A stretch of DNA of 64,000 nt, taken from Desulfomicrobium orale DSM 12838 (GTDB taxonomy: Bacteria > Desulfobacterota > Desulfovibrionia > Desulfovibrionales > Desulfomicrobiaceae). A program made the position numbers and the translations under genes. Within the stretch, counting starts at the first letter, position 1; every line of letters starts with the position of its first letter. Positions 46,634 to 55,399 of this stretch are shown here, piece by piece. The stretch covers positions 1,240,001 through 1,304,000 of the forward strand of contig NZ_CP014230.1 in NCBI RefSeq assembly GCF_001553625.1, in the 5' to 3' direction. The notes under the pieces are model-generated. The model was not told where the DNA came from and made no database searches. It saw nothing but the letters and a program-made list of their open reading frames with translations.

Positions 46634-48786
46634 CTATGCGAAGCTGGCGCCGGCCTGATGGATGATCACGGCCACCATGTAGGCTAGCGCCGTGTTGAAG
46701 ATCACCGAGAAACCGGCCCATTTCCATCCGAGCTCCCGGCCGATGACCGCCACGGTGACAAAGCAGGGCGCGTACAGGAGCACGAAAGCGATAAGACTCA
46801 GCGCCACCCAGACGTTCCAGGCCGGATCGCCGCGCAGGCGGTCCGACAGGGAGGCGCTTTCTTCCGGATCCACTTCGCCCAGAGAATATGCCGTGCCCAG
46901 AGTGGAGACGATGACTTCCTTGGCGGCGAATCCCCCGAGCAGGGCGATATTGGTCCGCCAGTCGAATCCGGCCAGACGGGATACGGGCTCCAGCGCCGTC
47001 CCCACCTTTCCGGCCAGGGAATGCCGCAGAGCTTCCTGATTCCGGGCGTTATCCACCGTAGCCAGAGCTTCGGCCTTCTCCTCGTCGCTGGACCATTGTC
47101 CGGCTTCGATGCTCGCTTTTTGTGCTTCAAAGGCGGCGTCCCGTTCTTCGGGCAGGCCGGGGAAGGTCATGGCCGCCCAGAGCAGCACGGAAATGGCCAG
47201 AATAATGGTACCGGCTTTCTTGATATACTGCCAGGCCCGTTCCCAGGTGTGCAGGCACAGCCCGCGCAGGGTGGGCATGCGGTAGGGCGGCAGTTCCATG
47301 ACAAAGGGAGTGGCCTGCCCCTTGATGGCGGTGGAACGCAGCAGGCGGGCCGTCAGCAGGGCCATGCTCCATCCGGCAGAGTGATCCAGAACAGGGCCTT
47401 GGCTCCCGCGCCGGGGAAAAACGCCGCGGCCAGCAGGAGAAAAACGGGAACCTTGGCTCCACAGCTCAGAAACGGGGCCGTCAGCACTGTGGCGATTTTT
47501 TCCCTGGGGCTGCGCAGCGTGCGCGCGGCCATGACGCCGGGCACGGCGCATCCGCCGGGTATGCCGCCGGAGATGATGAACGGCATGACGGAGCAGCCGT
47601 GCAGTCCGAACGCCCTGAAGACCCGGTCCAGCATGTAGGCCATGCGGGCCATGTATCCCGAGTCCTCAAGGATGGAGAGAAAGAAAAACATGATGATGAG
47701 CGGGACAAACCCGAGCACGCCGCCCACACCGTCGATGATGCCGGAAACCAGCAGGAAGCTGAGCAGCCCTTCCGGCAGATTGGCGGAAACGGTTTCTCCG
47801 AGCCATCCGAAAAAGCCTTCCACCCAGCCCATGGGGATTTCCCCCACGGCGAATGTCATCTCGAACATGAGATAGATGATGGCGAACATGAGGATGGGGC
47901 CGAGCAGACGGTGGGTCAGGAACGCATCCAGCCTGTCCGTCAGGTCGAATCGCTGCTGCGTGGAAGGCCTGGTAATGACTCTGTCCTTGAGCAGTGCCGA
48001 GATGAACCCGTAACGGTAATCCGCCACAAGGGCTTCCGTGTCCATGTTCAGGGTTTTCTGACAGTGCCCGCCCAGAGTCTTGGCGATTTCCTGAAGTCTG
48101 GTGTGCACATCGGGATTGGCCGCTTGCCCTCTGGACAGGATTCCCGGATCGTTTTCCAGATATTTGATGGCCACCCAGCGGGCGGGACAATGCTGCCCCA
48201 GAAAGCCGGAAGACTGGATCAGGCCCTGCATTTCTTCCAGAGCCTTGTCCAGGTCCGCCCCGTAGGAAATATACAGCGGTTCCGGCCGCGCTTTGCCGCG
48301 TATGGCGTCGCAGGCTGTTTCCAGCAGGCCTTCCTTTCCCTCTCCGCTGCGCGCGACCATTTCCAGCACCGGCAGGCCGAGCAGGGAAGCCAGACGCTTG
48401 GTGTCGATGGTCACGCCCTTGCGGCGGACCTCGTCCATCATGTTCAGAACCACGATGACGGGCATGCCGAGTTCCAGAATCTGGAGCACAAGATACAGGG
48501 AACGTTCCAGATTGGTGGCGTCGAGCACGGTCACCACCGCGTCGGGATCGTTTTCCATCAGAAAATTGCGCGCCACCACCTCATCCTGAGTGTAGGCGGT
48601 CAGCGAATAGGTGCCGGGAAGATCCACCACCGTCACGTCGAGTTCATTGATTTTCAGGCGGCCTTCACGCTTTTCCACCGTGATGCCGGGGTAGTTGCCT
48701 ACGTGCTGTCTTGAGCCGGTCAGACTGTTGAACAAGGTGGTCTTTCCGGAATTGGGGTTGCCCATCAGGGCCATGGTCGCGTTCAT
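46634..48786 (-). pseudogene. feoB: Ferrous iron transporter FeoB, single frameshift
   Basis: Encodes the GTP-dependent Fe2+ channel FeoB in two frames. The first frame (48786-47353) has the G-protein domain (GNPNSGKTTLFN, DLPGTYSL, NMMDE) and the first membrane half up to FFPGAGAKALFWITL. The second frame (open to 46634) resumes with GWSMALLTARLLRSTAIKGQATPFVMELPPYRMP and the rest of the channel (NIALLGGFAAKEVIVSTLGTAYSL). The break is at about 47376-47383; adding one base (CTGCC to CTGGCC) restores a chain that lines up without gaps with FeoB. So it is a one-base deletion, real or a sequencing error. The gene starts at ATG 48786, overlapping feoA. Confidence 0.88.
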
Positions 48787-49040
48787 GAGCAGACTCCGGC
48801 GGCCCGCAGAGTCTCGACCATGATCAGGTCGGCCTCACTGTTGCGCAGGGTCAGGGTGCAGCCTTTCAGCCGCAGGGCCACGGGATCTTTCAGCGGGGCG
48901 CGGCCGACCACGGTGATCTGGGCGCCGGGGACCAGTCCCATGTCCCTTATCCGCCGGCCAAGCTCGCCCGATGCGGTAACGGTGGTAATCGTGCCTGATT
49001 CGTTTATGAGCACTGATCGCAGGGAAGTGCTTTCCGCCAT
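48783..49040 (-). CDS. feoA: Ferrous iron transport protein FeoA
   Basis: An 85-residue SH3-like FeoA protein (GELGRRIRDMGLVPGAQITVVGRAPLKDPVALRLKGCTLTLRNSEADLIMV), a cytoplasmic partner of FeoB. Its stop overlaps the feoB start (ATGA). Confidence 0.92.
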   Translation of the reverse strand: MAESTSLRSVLINESGTITTVTASGELGRRIRDMGLVPGAQITVVGRAPLKDPVALRLKGCTLTLRNSEADLIMVETLRAAGVCS

Positions 49041-49088
49041 GTGTTTTCCGTCGTCAGCAGGCTGTGTTCACGTTTCGCCTGTTAATGG

Positions 49089-49289
49089 TCAAAGATTGGA
49101 TGTATTTTTCCGGGAAGAATCGCAGTCGCATGGCGCGTTCTGGATGGAATGGCTGCAGGTGGAATGTGAGCTTTCCGTTGACCCGCAGGAGCACCCGCAC
49201 CCGCATCCTTTTCTTCTGCCCAGTCGGATGACCACATAAACGACGGCCGCTAGAATAATACCCAGTGTGATGAAAAGGTCGAGACTCAT
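49089..49289 (-). CDS. FeoB-associated Cys-rich membrane protein
   Basis: A 66-residue protein with one N-terminal membrane helix (DLFITLGIILAAVVYVVIRLG) and a cysteine-rich tail (KGCGCGCSCGS...C...C.C). This is the pattern of the FeoB-associated Cys-rich family. ATG 49289 follows TTTGGAG. It heads the feo operon here and may hold or sense iron near the channel; that role is inferred from the family. Confidence 0.82.
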   Translation of the reverse strand: MSLDLFITLGIILAAVVYVVIRLGRRKGCGCGCSCGSTESSHSTCSHSIQNAPCDCDSSRKNTSNL

Positions 49290-49305
49290 AGCTGACTCCA
49301 AAGAG

Positions 49306-49357
49306 GTTATCATTCGCCTTGATTAACTTTTTAGGAGCTTTTCCCGCAGAGGGTCAA
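49306..49357 (-). promoter_or_regulatory. feo promoter with overlapping dyad, possible metal-regulator site
   Basis: Minus-strand TTGACC (49357-49352), 18-bp spacer, TAAAAA (49333-49328). Directly downstream, 49306-49327 is an imperfect dyad with GTTA and TAAC ends and inner TCAT/ATGA, A/T-rich as in Fur-type operators. It does not match the Fur consensus well. Confidence 0.45.
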
Positions 49358-49694
49358 GGAGAAAGTTAGGAGATACGAATTTAGTCTCAGGAAAGAAGTC
49401 GCGGCGTACATGTTGGTCATTCATCCACGCCCTCAGACAGTTCGTGCCCACTCCCTCAGCACGCCGGCAGGCTTGTACATGCTGCCGGCCATTCCTGTGC
49501 TTTCTGGGTATTTTCATCCTTTGGAATACGGGGTTTTGATCTGCACATGGTCCGAAAGGCCATGCCAAGTCGGCTGCGTACAGACTATGCCAGGGGCCTG
49601 AACGTTCCGGCTCTGATGATGTTTCACGCACCTTGCCACGAACGGAGGTTTATGCAAGGAAGCTGGAAAACCAACATGCCCAAGGAGGTTGCCT
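49358..49694. other. Intergenic region between feo and comEA-like genes
   Basis: Short frames exist on both strands but none has a ribosome site or family resemblance. The right end holds AAGGAGG (49682-49688), the site of the next gene. Otherwise nothing is recognised. Confidence 0.4.
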
Positions 49695-50087
49695 ATGAAA
49701 TCCGCGTTTCGTGCTTTTTTTATTCTGGCCCTGCTTGTATTGCTGGGTTCTCCGGTTTATCCGGCCGGGCTCATTGACATTAATACCGCCTCTGTGGAGG
49801 AATTGACTAGTCTTCCGGGTATCGGCCCGGCCTTGGCGGAAAAGATTGTGGAGCGCCGGGCGGTCAAACCCTTTTCTTCGGCTGAAGACCTTATGGATGT
49901 GAAAGGCATCGGTCCAGCCAAATATGAAGCCATCAAGGGTATGGTTTCCGTAGGCGGTGCCGGTGGGTCCACCATGCGGGGCGCGGCCGCCAAGGAGAAA
50001 GGGGAAGACATGCTCAAGAAGACCCAGAAGAAAGGCATGGACAAGGCTTCGGAAATGACCGAGGAACTCGCGCCCAAGAAAAAATGA
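49695..50087 (+). CDS. ComEA-like helix-hairpin-helix protein, secreted
   Basis: A 130-residue protein: signal peptide (MKSAFRAFFILALLVLLGSPVYPA), then a ComEA-type double HhH domain (IDINTASVEELTSLPGIGPALAEKIVERR, FSSAEDLMDVKGIGPAKYEAIKGMV), and a Lys/Glu-rich tail. ATG 49695 is 6 bp after AAGGAGG. Such proteins bind DNA in the periplasm during uptake; no other competence genes are present, so a role in DNA uptake is only possible. Confidence 0.82.
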   Translation: MKSAFRAFFILALLVLLGSPVYPAGLIDINTASVEELTSLPGIGPALAEKIVERRAVKPFSSAEDLMDVKGIGPAKYEAIKGMVSVGGAGGSTMRGAAAKEKGEDMLKKTQKKGMDKASEMTEELAPKKK

Positions 50088-50107
50088 CCCATTGAGAATC
50101 GGACTGA

Positions 50108-50137
50108 ACCGGCTCGCTCAGGCGGGCCGGTTTTTTA
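50108..50137 (+). terminator. Terminator after the comEA-like gene
   Basis: ACCGGCTCGC/GCGGGCCGGT stem around TCAG with six T. Confidence 0.85.
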
Positions 50138-50177
50138 TGTAATGCAGACTCAGGCCCCAACAGGTTGAAATCACGAA

Positions 50178-51263
50178 ATGAAAAAAGCTCTGATTACCGG
50201 GATAACCGGGCAGGACGGTGCATATCTCGCCGAATTTCTTCTGGAAAAAGGATATGAAGTGCACGGCATCAAACGCCGGGCCTCGCTGTTCAATACCGAT
50301 CGCATTGATCATCTCTATCAGGACCCGCACGAAAAAGGCCGCCGGATGTTTCTCCATTACGGCGACCTGACCGATGGCCCGAATCTGATCCGCATCCTGC
50401 AGCAGGTGCGTCCCGACGAGGTCTACAATCTCGCGGCCCAGAGCCATGTCAAGGTGTCTTTCGAGTCGCCGGAATACACCACCGATGTGAACGCCCTGGG
50501 CACATTGCGGCTTCTGGAGGGAATCCGTCTGCTGGGGCTGGAAGGGAAAACCCGTTTCTATCAGGCGTCCACGTCGGAGCTTTTCGGGCAGGTGCGCGAG
50601 GTGCCCCAGACCGAGACAACACCTTTCTATCCGCGCTCCCCATACGCTTGCGCCAAACTCTACGCTTACTGGATTACGGTCAATTACCGGGAGGCTTACA
50701 ATCTGTATGCCTGCAATGGTATTTTGTTCAATCATGAATCGCCGCTGCGCGGGGAAACCTTTGTCACCCGCAAGATCACCCGCGCCTTGTCCCGCATTTA
50801 TCTCGGCCTGCAGGACTGTCTGTACATGGGCAACCTGAATGCCCTGAGGGACTGGGGGCATGCGCGGGACTATGTGGAAATGCAGTGGCTCATGCTCCAG
50901 CAGGACAGGCCGGACGATTATGTCATCGCCACGGGGGAGCAGCACTCCGTGCGGGAGTGCATCGAGCTGGCCGCACGCGAGCTGGGCCTAGCCATCCGCT
51001 GGGAAGGGCAAGGAGTGGAGGAGAAGGGAATCAACGCGGCCAATGGCAAGACCATTGTCGCTGTGGACGCCAAGTATTTTCGGCCGACAGAGGTGGAAAC
51101 TCTGCTTGGAAACCCTTCCAAGGCGCATGAAAAGCTCGGCTGGGCGCCGCGCATCACTTTTTCCGAATTGGTGCGCGAAATGGTGGCCGCCGATCTGGAA
51201 GAAGCCAAACGCGATGAACTTTGCCAGCGCGCTGGTTTTCGCGTGGCGCCGCACCAGGAGTAG
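50178..51263 (+). CDS. gmd: GDP-mannose 4,6-dehydratase
   Basis: A 361-residue short-chain dehydrogenase-type enzyme. NADP motif [45 protein letters not shown] and the catalytic [12 protein letters not shown] are characteristic. It makes GDP-4-keto-6-deoxymannose, which the next gene's product turns into GDP-L-fucose for surface glycans. Confidence 0.95.
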   Translation: MKKALITGITGQDGAYLAEFLLEKGYEVHGIKRRASLFNTDRIDHLYQDPHEKGRRMFLHYGDLTDGPNLIRILQQVRPDEVYNLAAQSHVKVSFESPEYTTDVNALGTLRLLEGIRLLGLEGKTRFYQASTSELFGQVREVPQTETTPFYPRSPYACAKLYAYWITVNYREAYNLYACNGILFNHESPLRGETFVTRKITRALSRIYLGLQDCLYMGNLNALRDWGHARDYVEMQWLMLQQDRPDDYVIATGEQHSVRECIELAARELGLAIRWEGQGVEEKGINAANGKTIVAVDAKYFRPTEVETLLGNPSKAHEKLGWAPRITFSELVREMVAADLEEAKRDELCQRAGFRVAPHQE

Positions 51264-51342
51264 TAAAGTGAGGCTGTTTGCTGTGGCGGCAGCGTAACGC
51301 CGGGGTTTGTTGCTGATACGTGCTGCTTTGTCCGGAGATATT

Positions 51343-52395
51343 ATGTCCTCTTTCATGCCCGCATCCGCCAAAATTTTTATCGCCGGTGCTTCCGGCATGG
51401 TCGGAAGCGCTTTGACGCGGTGTCTGTTGCAGGCTGGGTACGAAAATCTTGTGGGGAGCTATCACCACCGCCATCCGGACAGCCGAATGTTCATCGAGGC
51501 GGACGCGGATATATCGCCTTCTGGGTTGCGGCTGGAAAGACTGGACCTGACCCGGCAGGAGGCGGTGGAGACTTTTTTTGACCGGGAACGGCCGGACTTT
51601 GTGTTTCTGGCCGCTGCCAGGGTCGGAGGCATCCAGGCCAACAACATATTTCCGGCCCAGTTTATCGGCGACAATCTGGCTATCCAGACTCATGTGTTGC
51701 AGGCGGCCGTAAAAAATAAGGTGAACCGCCTGTTGTTTCTGGGCTCGTCGTGTATTTATCCCAAGCTTGCGCCCCAGCCTTTGCGCGAGGAGTATCTTCT
51801 TTCCGGCCCTTTGGAGCCTACCAACGAGCCATATGCCGTGGCCAAGATTGCGGGCATCAAGATGTGCGAAGCCTGCAACCGTCAGTACGGCACGCGCTTT
51901 GTGGCGGTCATGCCCACCAATCTTTACGGCCCGCATGATAATTTCGATCTGCAATCATCTCATGTCGTGCCGGCCCTTCTGCGCAAGTTCCATGAGGCCA
52001 AGCTCTCGGGCGAAGCTGTCACGGTCTGGGGGACAGGCCGCCCGCTCCGGGAATTTCTGCATGTGGACGATATGGCCGAGGCCTCGGTTTTTGTCATGAA
52101 CCTGCCGGAAGATGTATTCACCCGAACTTTTCTGGCCTATCCGCAGCCATGCTTCCTGAACGTGGGAACGGGTGAGGATTTGACCATCGGAGATTTGGCC
52201 GGGCTGTTGGCCGAGGTTACGGGCTTTGATGGCGATGTGCGCTTTGACGCCTCCCTGCCGGATGGCACACCGCGAAAAGTGCTTGATGTCTCCCGATTGA
52301 AGGCGCTGGGGTGGTCGCCGCGCATTGCCCTGCCCGATGGTCTCGCTCGGACCTATTCGTGGTATTTGAATCAGAAAGATTCATTTTACCGCTGA
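51343..52395 (+). CDS. fcl: GDP-L-fucose synthase
   Basis: A 350-residue epimerase-reductase. Marks: IFIAGASGMVGSALTR, FLAAARVGGIQANN, GSSCIYPKLAPQPL, NEPYAVAKIAGIKMCEACNRQYG and MPTNLYGPHDNFDL. ATG 51343 follows CCGGAG; a longer frame from 51307 lacks a site. It works with gmd, 79 bp upstream. The next DNA downstream is the IS-rich island, so the glycan locus may have been cut there. Confidence 0.94.
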   Translation: MSSFMPASAKIFIAGASGMVGSALTRCLLQAGYENLVGSYHHRHPDSRMFIEADADISPSGLRLERLDLTRQEAVETFFDRERPDFVFLAAARVGGIQANNIFPAQFIGDNLAIQTHVLQAAVKNKVNRLLFLGSSCIYPKLAPQPLREEYLLSGPLEPTNEPYAVAKIAGIKMCEACNRQYGTRFVAVMPTNLYGPHDNFDLQSSHVVPALLRKFHEAKLSGEAVTVWGTGRPLREFLHVDDMAEASVFVMNLPEDVFTRTFLAYPQPCFLNVGTGEDLTIGDLAGLLAEVTGFDGDVRFDASLPDGTPRKVLDVSRLKALGWSPRIALPDGLARTYSWYLNQKDSFYR

Positions 52396-52481
52396 ATATC
52401 TTATTTGGGGTCATGCTTGGCAGAGCGGTTTATGATTGACTATGAAGCTGAGGGTGACAATGAAAAACAAACAGTCAGGGT

Positions 52482-52824
52482 GTTCAAAAAATTTCAGAGG
52501 CAAAAATTCGGCAAAATAACTGAGCTCTTTTTCACCGCAGATGTAACCATCTCTCCTAACAGGTGAAGTCGAGGTTAACAAAAGTTACTTCGGCACACGT
52601 CGCGTCAAGAACGTCAGAGGATGGGAGTCAGAGGGAAGTCATTGTATTTTACCTTGGTAAGTAATAGGCGTGTTTATACCGAGATCATTCCTGATTCTCA
52701 AATCTACCTTTCAAGGCGTCATTTGGAGCCATGTGAAGTCAGTGGAATCTATTTTGAATGGCTGGTGCGGCTACAACAGTCTTGTAGATTTGGATTATCA
52801 AAAGTATTTCTAAGTCAGAAGTAA
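52482..52824 (+). pseudogene. IS1595-family transposase remnant
   Basis: Fragments in changing frames resemble IS1016/IS1595 transposases: an N-terminal KFGKITELFFTADVTIS piece, then GEVEVNKSYFGTRRVKN (family: GEIELDESYFGGRRKG), VYTEIIPDSQ, and VESILNGWCGYNSLVDLDYQKYF. The usual segment between the first two is missing, and at least two frame changes occur. It is dead. Confidence 0.65.
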
Positions 52825-53099
52825 TAAGCTCGCCAGCAAACACTGGCATGCTAGGGTATGCTTGCAAACTATCTGACCCAAATCATTGAAGCTGCTAGGT
52901 AAACGAAAGAGAGAAAAGTCTGGGAAAGCTTTTCATAACGTGTTGCTACTCTGCGCTACTCTTTGATTTTACTGAAAAAACATTCAACAAGGTGTCGTTC
53001 CTTATAAAGATGCCGATCATACCGACGAGGTGTTTTACGATTTGAGCGTGGAGGAATAACTACGGTACAGCCTCTTGCTTCAAGGAGTTGAACCAATGG

Positions 53100-53108
53100 T
53101 TCGCTGTC
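53100..53108. repeat. Target-site duplication of the IS4-family element, left copy
   Basis: TTCGCTGTC directly left of the element; the same 9 bp are at 54369-54377 directly right of it. Confidence 0.85.
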
Positions 53109-54368
53109 CATTGCTGTCCGGCTAAGCGATGTAATCTAACAGTGTGAAGTTATATGAATTATCGAATTTTCGTCGTCTGGGATTCAGGAGTTCATCCAAG
53201 GATGCCTCGCCGAGCAGGTTGAGTTGAATGAGCTGGAAGAGTTGCTGTACGGAGAGTCCGAGACGGCTGAGGAATTTCTGGTACGCGAGGAGCAGGTAAA
53301 CCGTCAGGGCCGTGTAAATCTGGATCAGGACAGCGTTTTCCGAGTTGCCGACGAAGGTCTTTATGCGCAAATTTTGTTTGATTTCCTTGAAGAAGAGCTC
53401 GATTTGCCAGCGGTCTTTATAGATGTCGGCGATGGTTTTCGCCGAAAGCCGGAAATGGTTGGTCAAAAATTCGTAGTGTTTCCCGGTTTCCTGGTCACGA
53501 TAGCCGATACGGCGCAAGCGTAAGGATTTTCCCCGGCTGGAGACTTCAATGATGTGATCGGAAGTAACGCCGGTCTTGCGATTCACGAGGCGGCGCTCCA
53601 GGAGTTTGAAAACGGCGTTGCGCTTGAGCCGGGTCACAAAAAAGACACCCTTTGCCCCGAGGATCCGAAACCAGGGATAGCTGATGAAGCCCTTGTCAAA
53701 GACCACGATGGAGCCCCTGGGCAACTCCATAGCCTGAGCTATGCGGCTTTCATGGGTTTTGGCGTCGGTGACGGTTGCGAAAGCCGGGATATGGCCATCG
53801 TGATCCAGCAAGGTATGTACTTTGACGCCGCCCTTGGCCTGCCGAAACGAGGCCCAGGGAAAAAGCGACAGGCAAAGCTTTATGGTGGTGGCGTCCAGAC
53901 TGAACAATTTGGATTTGAAACGGAATTTGTGCTTCGGGGCTTTTGCGGCGCACAGGCCGTACATCTCGGCGAACAGATCCTTGAAAAAGCCTACGGGGCG
54001 AGAATTGTTCGCGTCAGCAAAGGTCGAGCGGGCCACGTTTTTCAGTCCCCAGTGATACAGGCGGTTTCCCGCAGCCTCAAGGCAGCGCAGGCCATCGCGC
54101 ATGGAACGTCTTGCGGCAAGCTGGATGAAGGCCATGACCGTGAACTGCTCCTTGAAACCGAATTGACGCGACGAGCGCCCGGTTTTGTGCCGTCTTTCGA
54201 GTTTCTGAAAAACATGTCTGGGAATCAGAGATAGCGTCTGGGAGAATAGTGTATTATGGTGACTCAAGTCCAGAATCTCCTTGTGTGGCAAGATGTTGTG
54301 GTGATTTCTTTTACCACACATCGCTGAGATTTTGGACTCTTTTCTTATCCCTTAGCCGGACAGCAATG
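53109..54368 (-). mobile_element. Complete IS4-family insertion sequence
   Basis: A 1260-bp element with perfect 18-bp inverted repeats (CATTGCTGTCCGGCTAAG at 53109-53126 and its complement at 54351-54368), a 9-bp target duplication and one intact transposase gene. The perfect ends and duplication point to recent insertion. Confidence 0.9.
53122..54321 (-). CDS. IS4-family transposase
   Basis: A 399-residue DDE transposase, apparently intact. Catalytic aspartates lie in LFSLDATTIKLC and VVFDKGFISY; the YREK motif is YKDRWQIELFFKEIK, supplying the glutamate. The stop codon lies inside the left inverted repeat. The protein would move the 1260-bp element by cut-and-paste. Confidence 0.9.
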   Translation of the reverse strand: MCGKRNHHNILPHKEILDLSHHNTLFSQTLSLIPRHVFQKLERRHKTGRSSRQFGFKEQFTVMAFIQLAARRSMRDGLRCLEAAGNRLYHWGLKNVARSTFADANNSRPVGFFKDLFAEMYGLCAAKAPKHKFRFKSKLFSLDATTIKLCLSLFPWASFRQAKGGVKVHTLLDHDGHIPAFATVTDAKTHESRIAQAMELPRGSIVVFDKGFISYPWFRILGAKGVFFVTRLKRNAVFKLLERRLVNRKTGVTSDHIIEVSSRGKSLRLRRIGYRDQETGKHYEFLTNHFRLSAKTIADIYKDRWQIELFFKEIKQNLRIKTFVGNSENAVLIQIYTALTVYLLLAYQKFLSRLGLSVQQLFQLIQLNLLGEASLDELLNPRRRKFDNSYNFTLLDYIA

Positions 54369-54377
54369 TTCGCTGTC
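54369..54377. repeat. Target-site duplication of the IS4-family element, right copy
   Basis: TTCGCTGTC, identical to 53100-53108. Confidence 0.85.
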
Positions 54378-54986
54378 ATAACCTTTATCGGCAATAACAG
54401 TGCAATCGCAAACCCCTTCGAGTAATTGTGGCGCAACATTGATATCCGCACATTCACCTCCTGTAAGGAAAAACGATACGGGGTTGCCGAGCGCGTCTGC
54501 CTGTGCATGCAGTTTGGAGGTAAAACCTCCGCGACTGCGGCCCAAAGCTTGTCTATGCTGCCCCCTTTTGCGCCAGCCGAATGTTTGTGGGCATGGATGT
54601 ACACACCGTCAATCATCACCGCTTCGAGATCGGGGTCAGACGCCAGAGCGAGAAAGACTGCTTTCCAGAATCTTTTTATCTGTCAACGCCGAAAGCGGGA
54701 ATATACGGCATTCCATGACCCATACTCTTCCGGCAGGGCCCTCCAGGGAGCCCCGGTGCGCAGCAACCAGATGATTGCATTTATGAATGTTCGTTTATCT
54801 TTGGCCGGACGGCCGCCTTTGGGCGAGCCTTCGAGCGGCAGAACGGGCTCAAGCCGCTGCCAGGTTTCATCGGAAATGTCGGTATAGCATATGTTCAAAA
54901 GCTACACCAAGCCACGCCGGTTATAAAGTTTGCAAACACATCTTAGGATTCGATTCATTCGGATCAGAGGCTTGGCGAAACATACT

Positions 54987-55010
54987 ATTCTCGTTTGAAA
55001 GAATGAGAAT
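54987..55010. promoter_or_regulatory. Dyad upstream of pchB, possible iron-regulator site
   Basis: ATTCTC, 12 nt, GAGAAT in an AT-rich stretch about 66 bp before the pchB start. Salicylate genes are often iron-controlled, but the match to a Fur box is weak. Confidence 0.35.
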
Positions 55011-55075
55011 TTCACTTTAATCACAGGAACGACGATATTTATAAGCTCGTAATATGGCTATTTATGGGAGAACGT

Positions 55076-55399
55076 ATGAAAACACCTGATGAATGTCGTG
55101 GGCTTGAAGATATCCGCTTTGAAATTGACCGGTTGGATAAGGAAATAGTCGGCCTGCTTGGCCGTCGTCTCGGCTATGTCCTTAAGGCAGCGTATTTTAA
55201 AAAAAATGAGGCAGATATCCCTGCTGCCGGACGAGTGACGGACATGCTTGTAGAACGGCGCATCTGGGCTAGAGAAGGGGGGATTTCTGAAGATTTTGTC
55301 GAAGAATTATTCATGCAAATCGTCGACTGGTATATTGCAACCCAGATCGCTCATTGGCGGAAGATGCATGGTCAGACAGAGGGAGGTGGCGATGCTTGA
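55076..55399 (+). CDS. pchB: Isochorismate pyruvate-lyase (PchB type)
   Basis: A 107-residue chorismate-mutase-fold protein that lines up without gaps with PchB of Pseudomonas. The active-site residues at PchB positions Arg14, Arg31, Lys42 and Gln90 are all present, in EDIRFEI, GRRLGYV, AYFKKNEA and YIATQIAHW. The enzyme splits isochorismate to salicylate and pyruvate. ATG 55076 follows GGGAG. It overlaps pchA by 8 bp. The gene is AT-richer than its surroundings and lies between insertion sequences, a sign of transfer. A plain chorismate mutase is possible but less likely, given the partner gene. Confidence 0.84.
   Translation: MKTPDECRGLEDIRFEIDRLDKEIVGLLGRRLGYVLKAAYFKKNEADIPAAGRVTDMLVERRIWAREGGISEDFVEELFMQIVDWYIATQIAHWRKMHGQTEGGGDA

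Larger units (their letters stand above)
52869..54898 (-). pseudogene. IS5-family transposase, split and decayed
   Basis: The N-terminal part (54898-54683, DISDETWQRLEPVLP...GAPWRALPEEYGSWNAVYSRFRR) ends at an in-frame TGA. The next part keeps the frame (AVMIDGVYIHAHKHSAGAKGGS), then shifts to GRSRGGFTSKLHAQADALGNP...VIADKGYDSE at about 54378. After the inserted IS the frame resumes with DSEPLVQLLEARGCTVVIPPRSNRK...RHLVECFFSKIKE at 53107 and meets another stop. Removing the insertion joins GYDSE to PLVQLL exactly. Confidence 0.75.
52855..54942 (-). mobile_element. IS5-family element, interrupted by an IS4-family element
   Basis: Ends are imperfect inverted repeats built on G.T.TG.TTGCAAACT.T, flanked by CTAG (52851-52854) and TTAG (54943-54946). 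Without the 1260-bp insertion and its 9-bp duplication it is about 819 bp, normal for small two-frame IS5 members. The transposase runs leftward and is decayed. Confidence 0.75.

Noticed and set aside
49323-49631. Small genes between feo and the comEA-like gene
   Set aside because: Frames on both strands lack ribosome sites, signal sequences and family resemblance.
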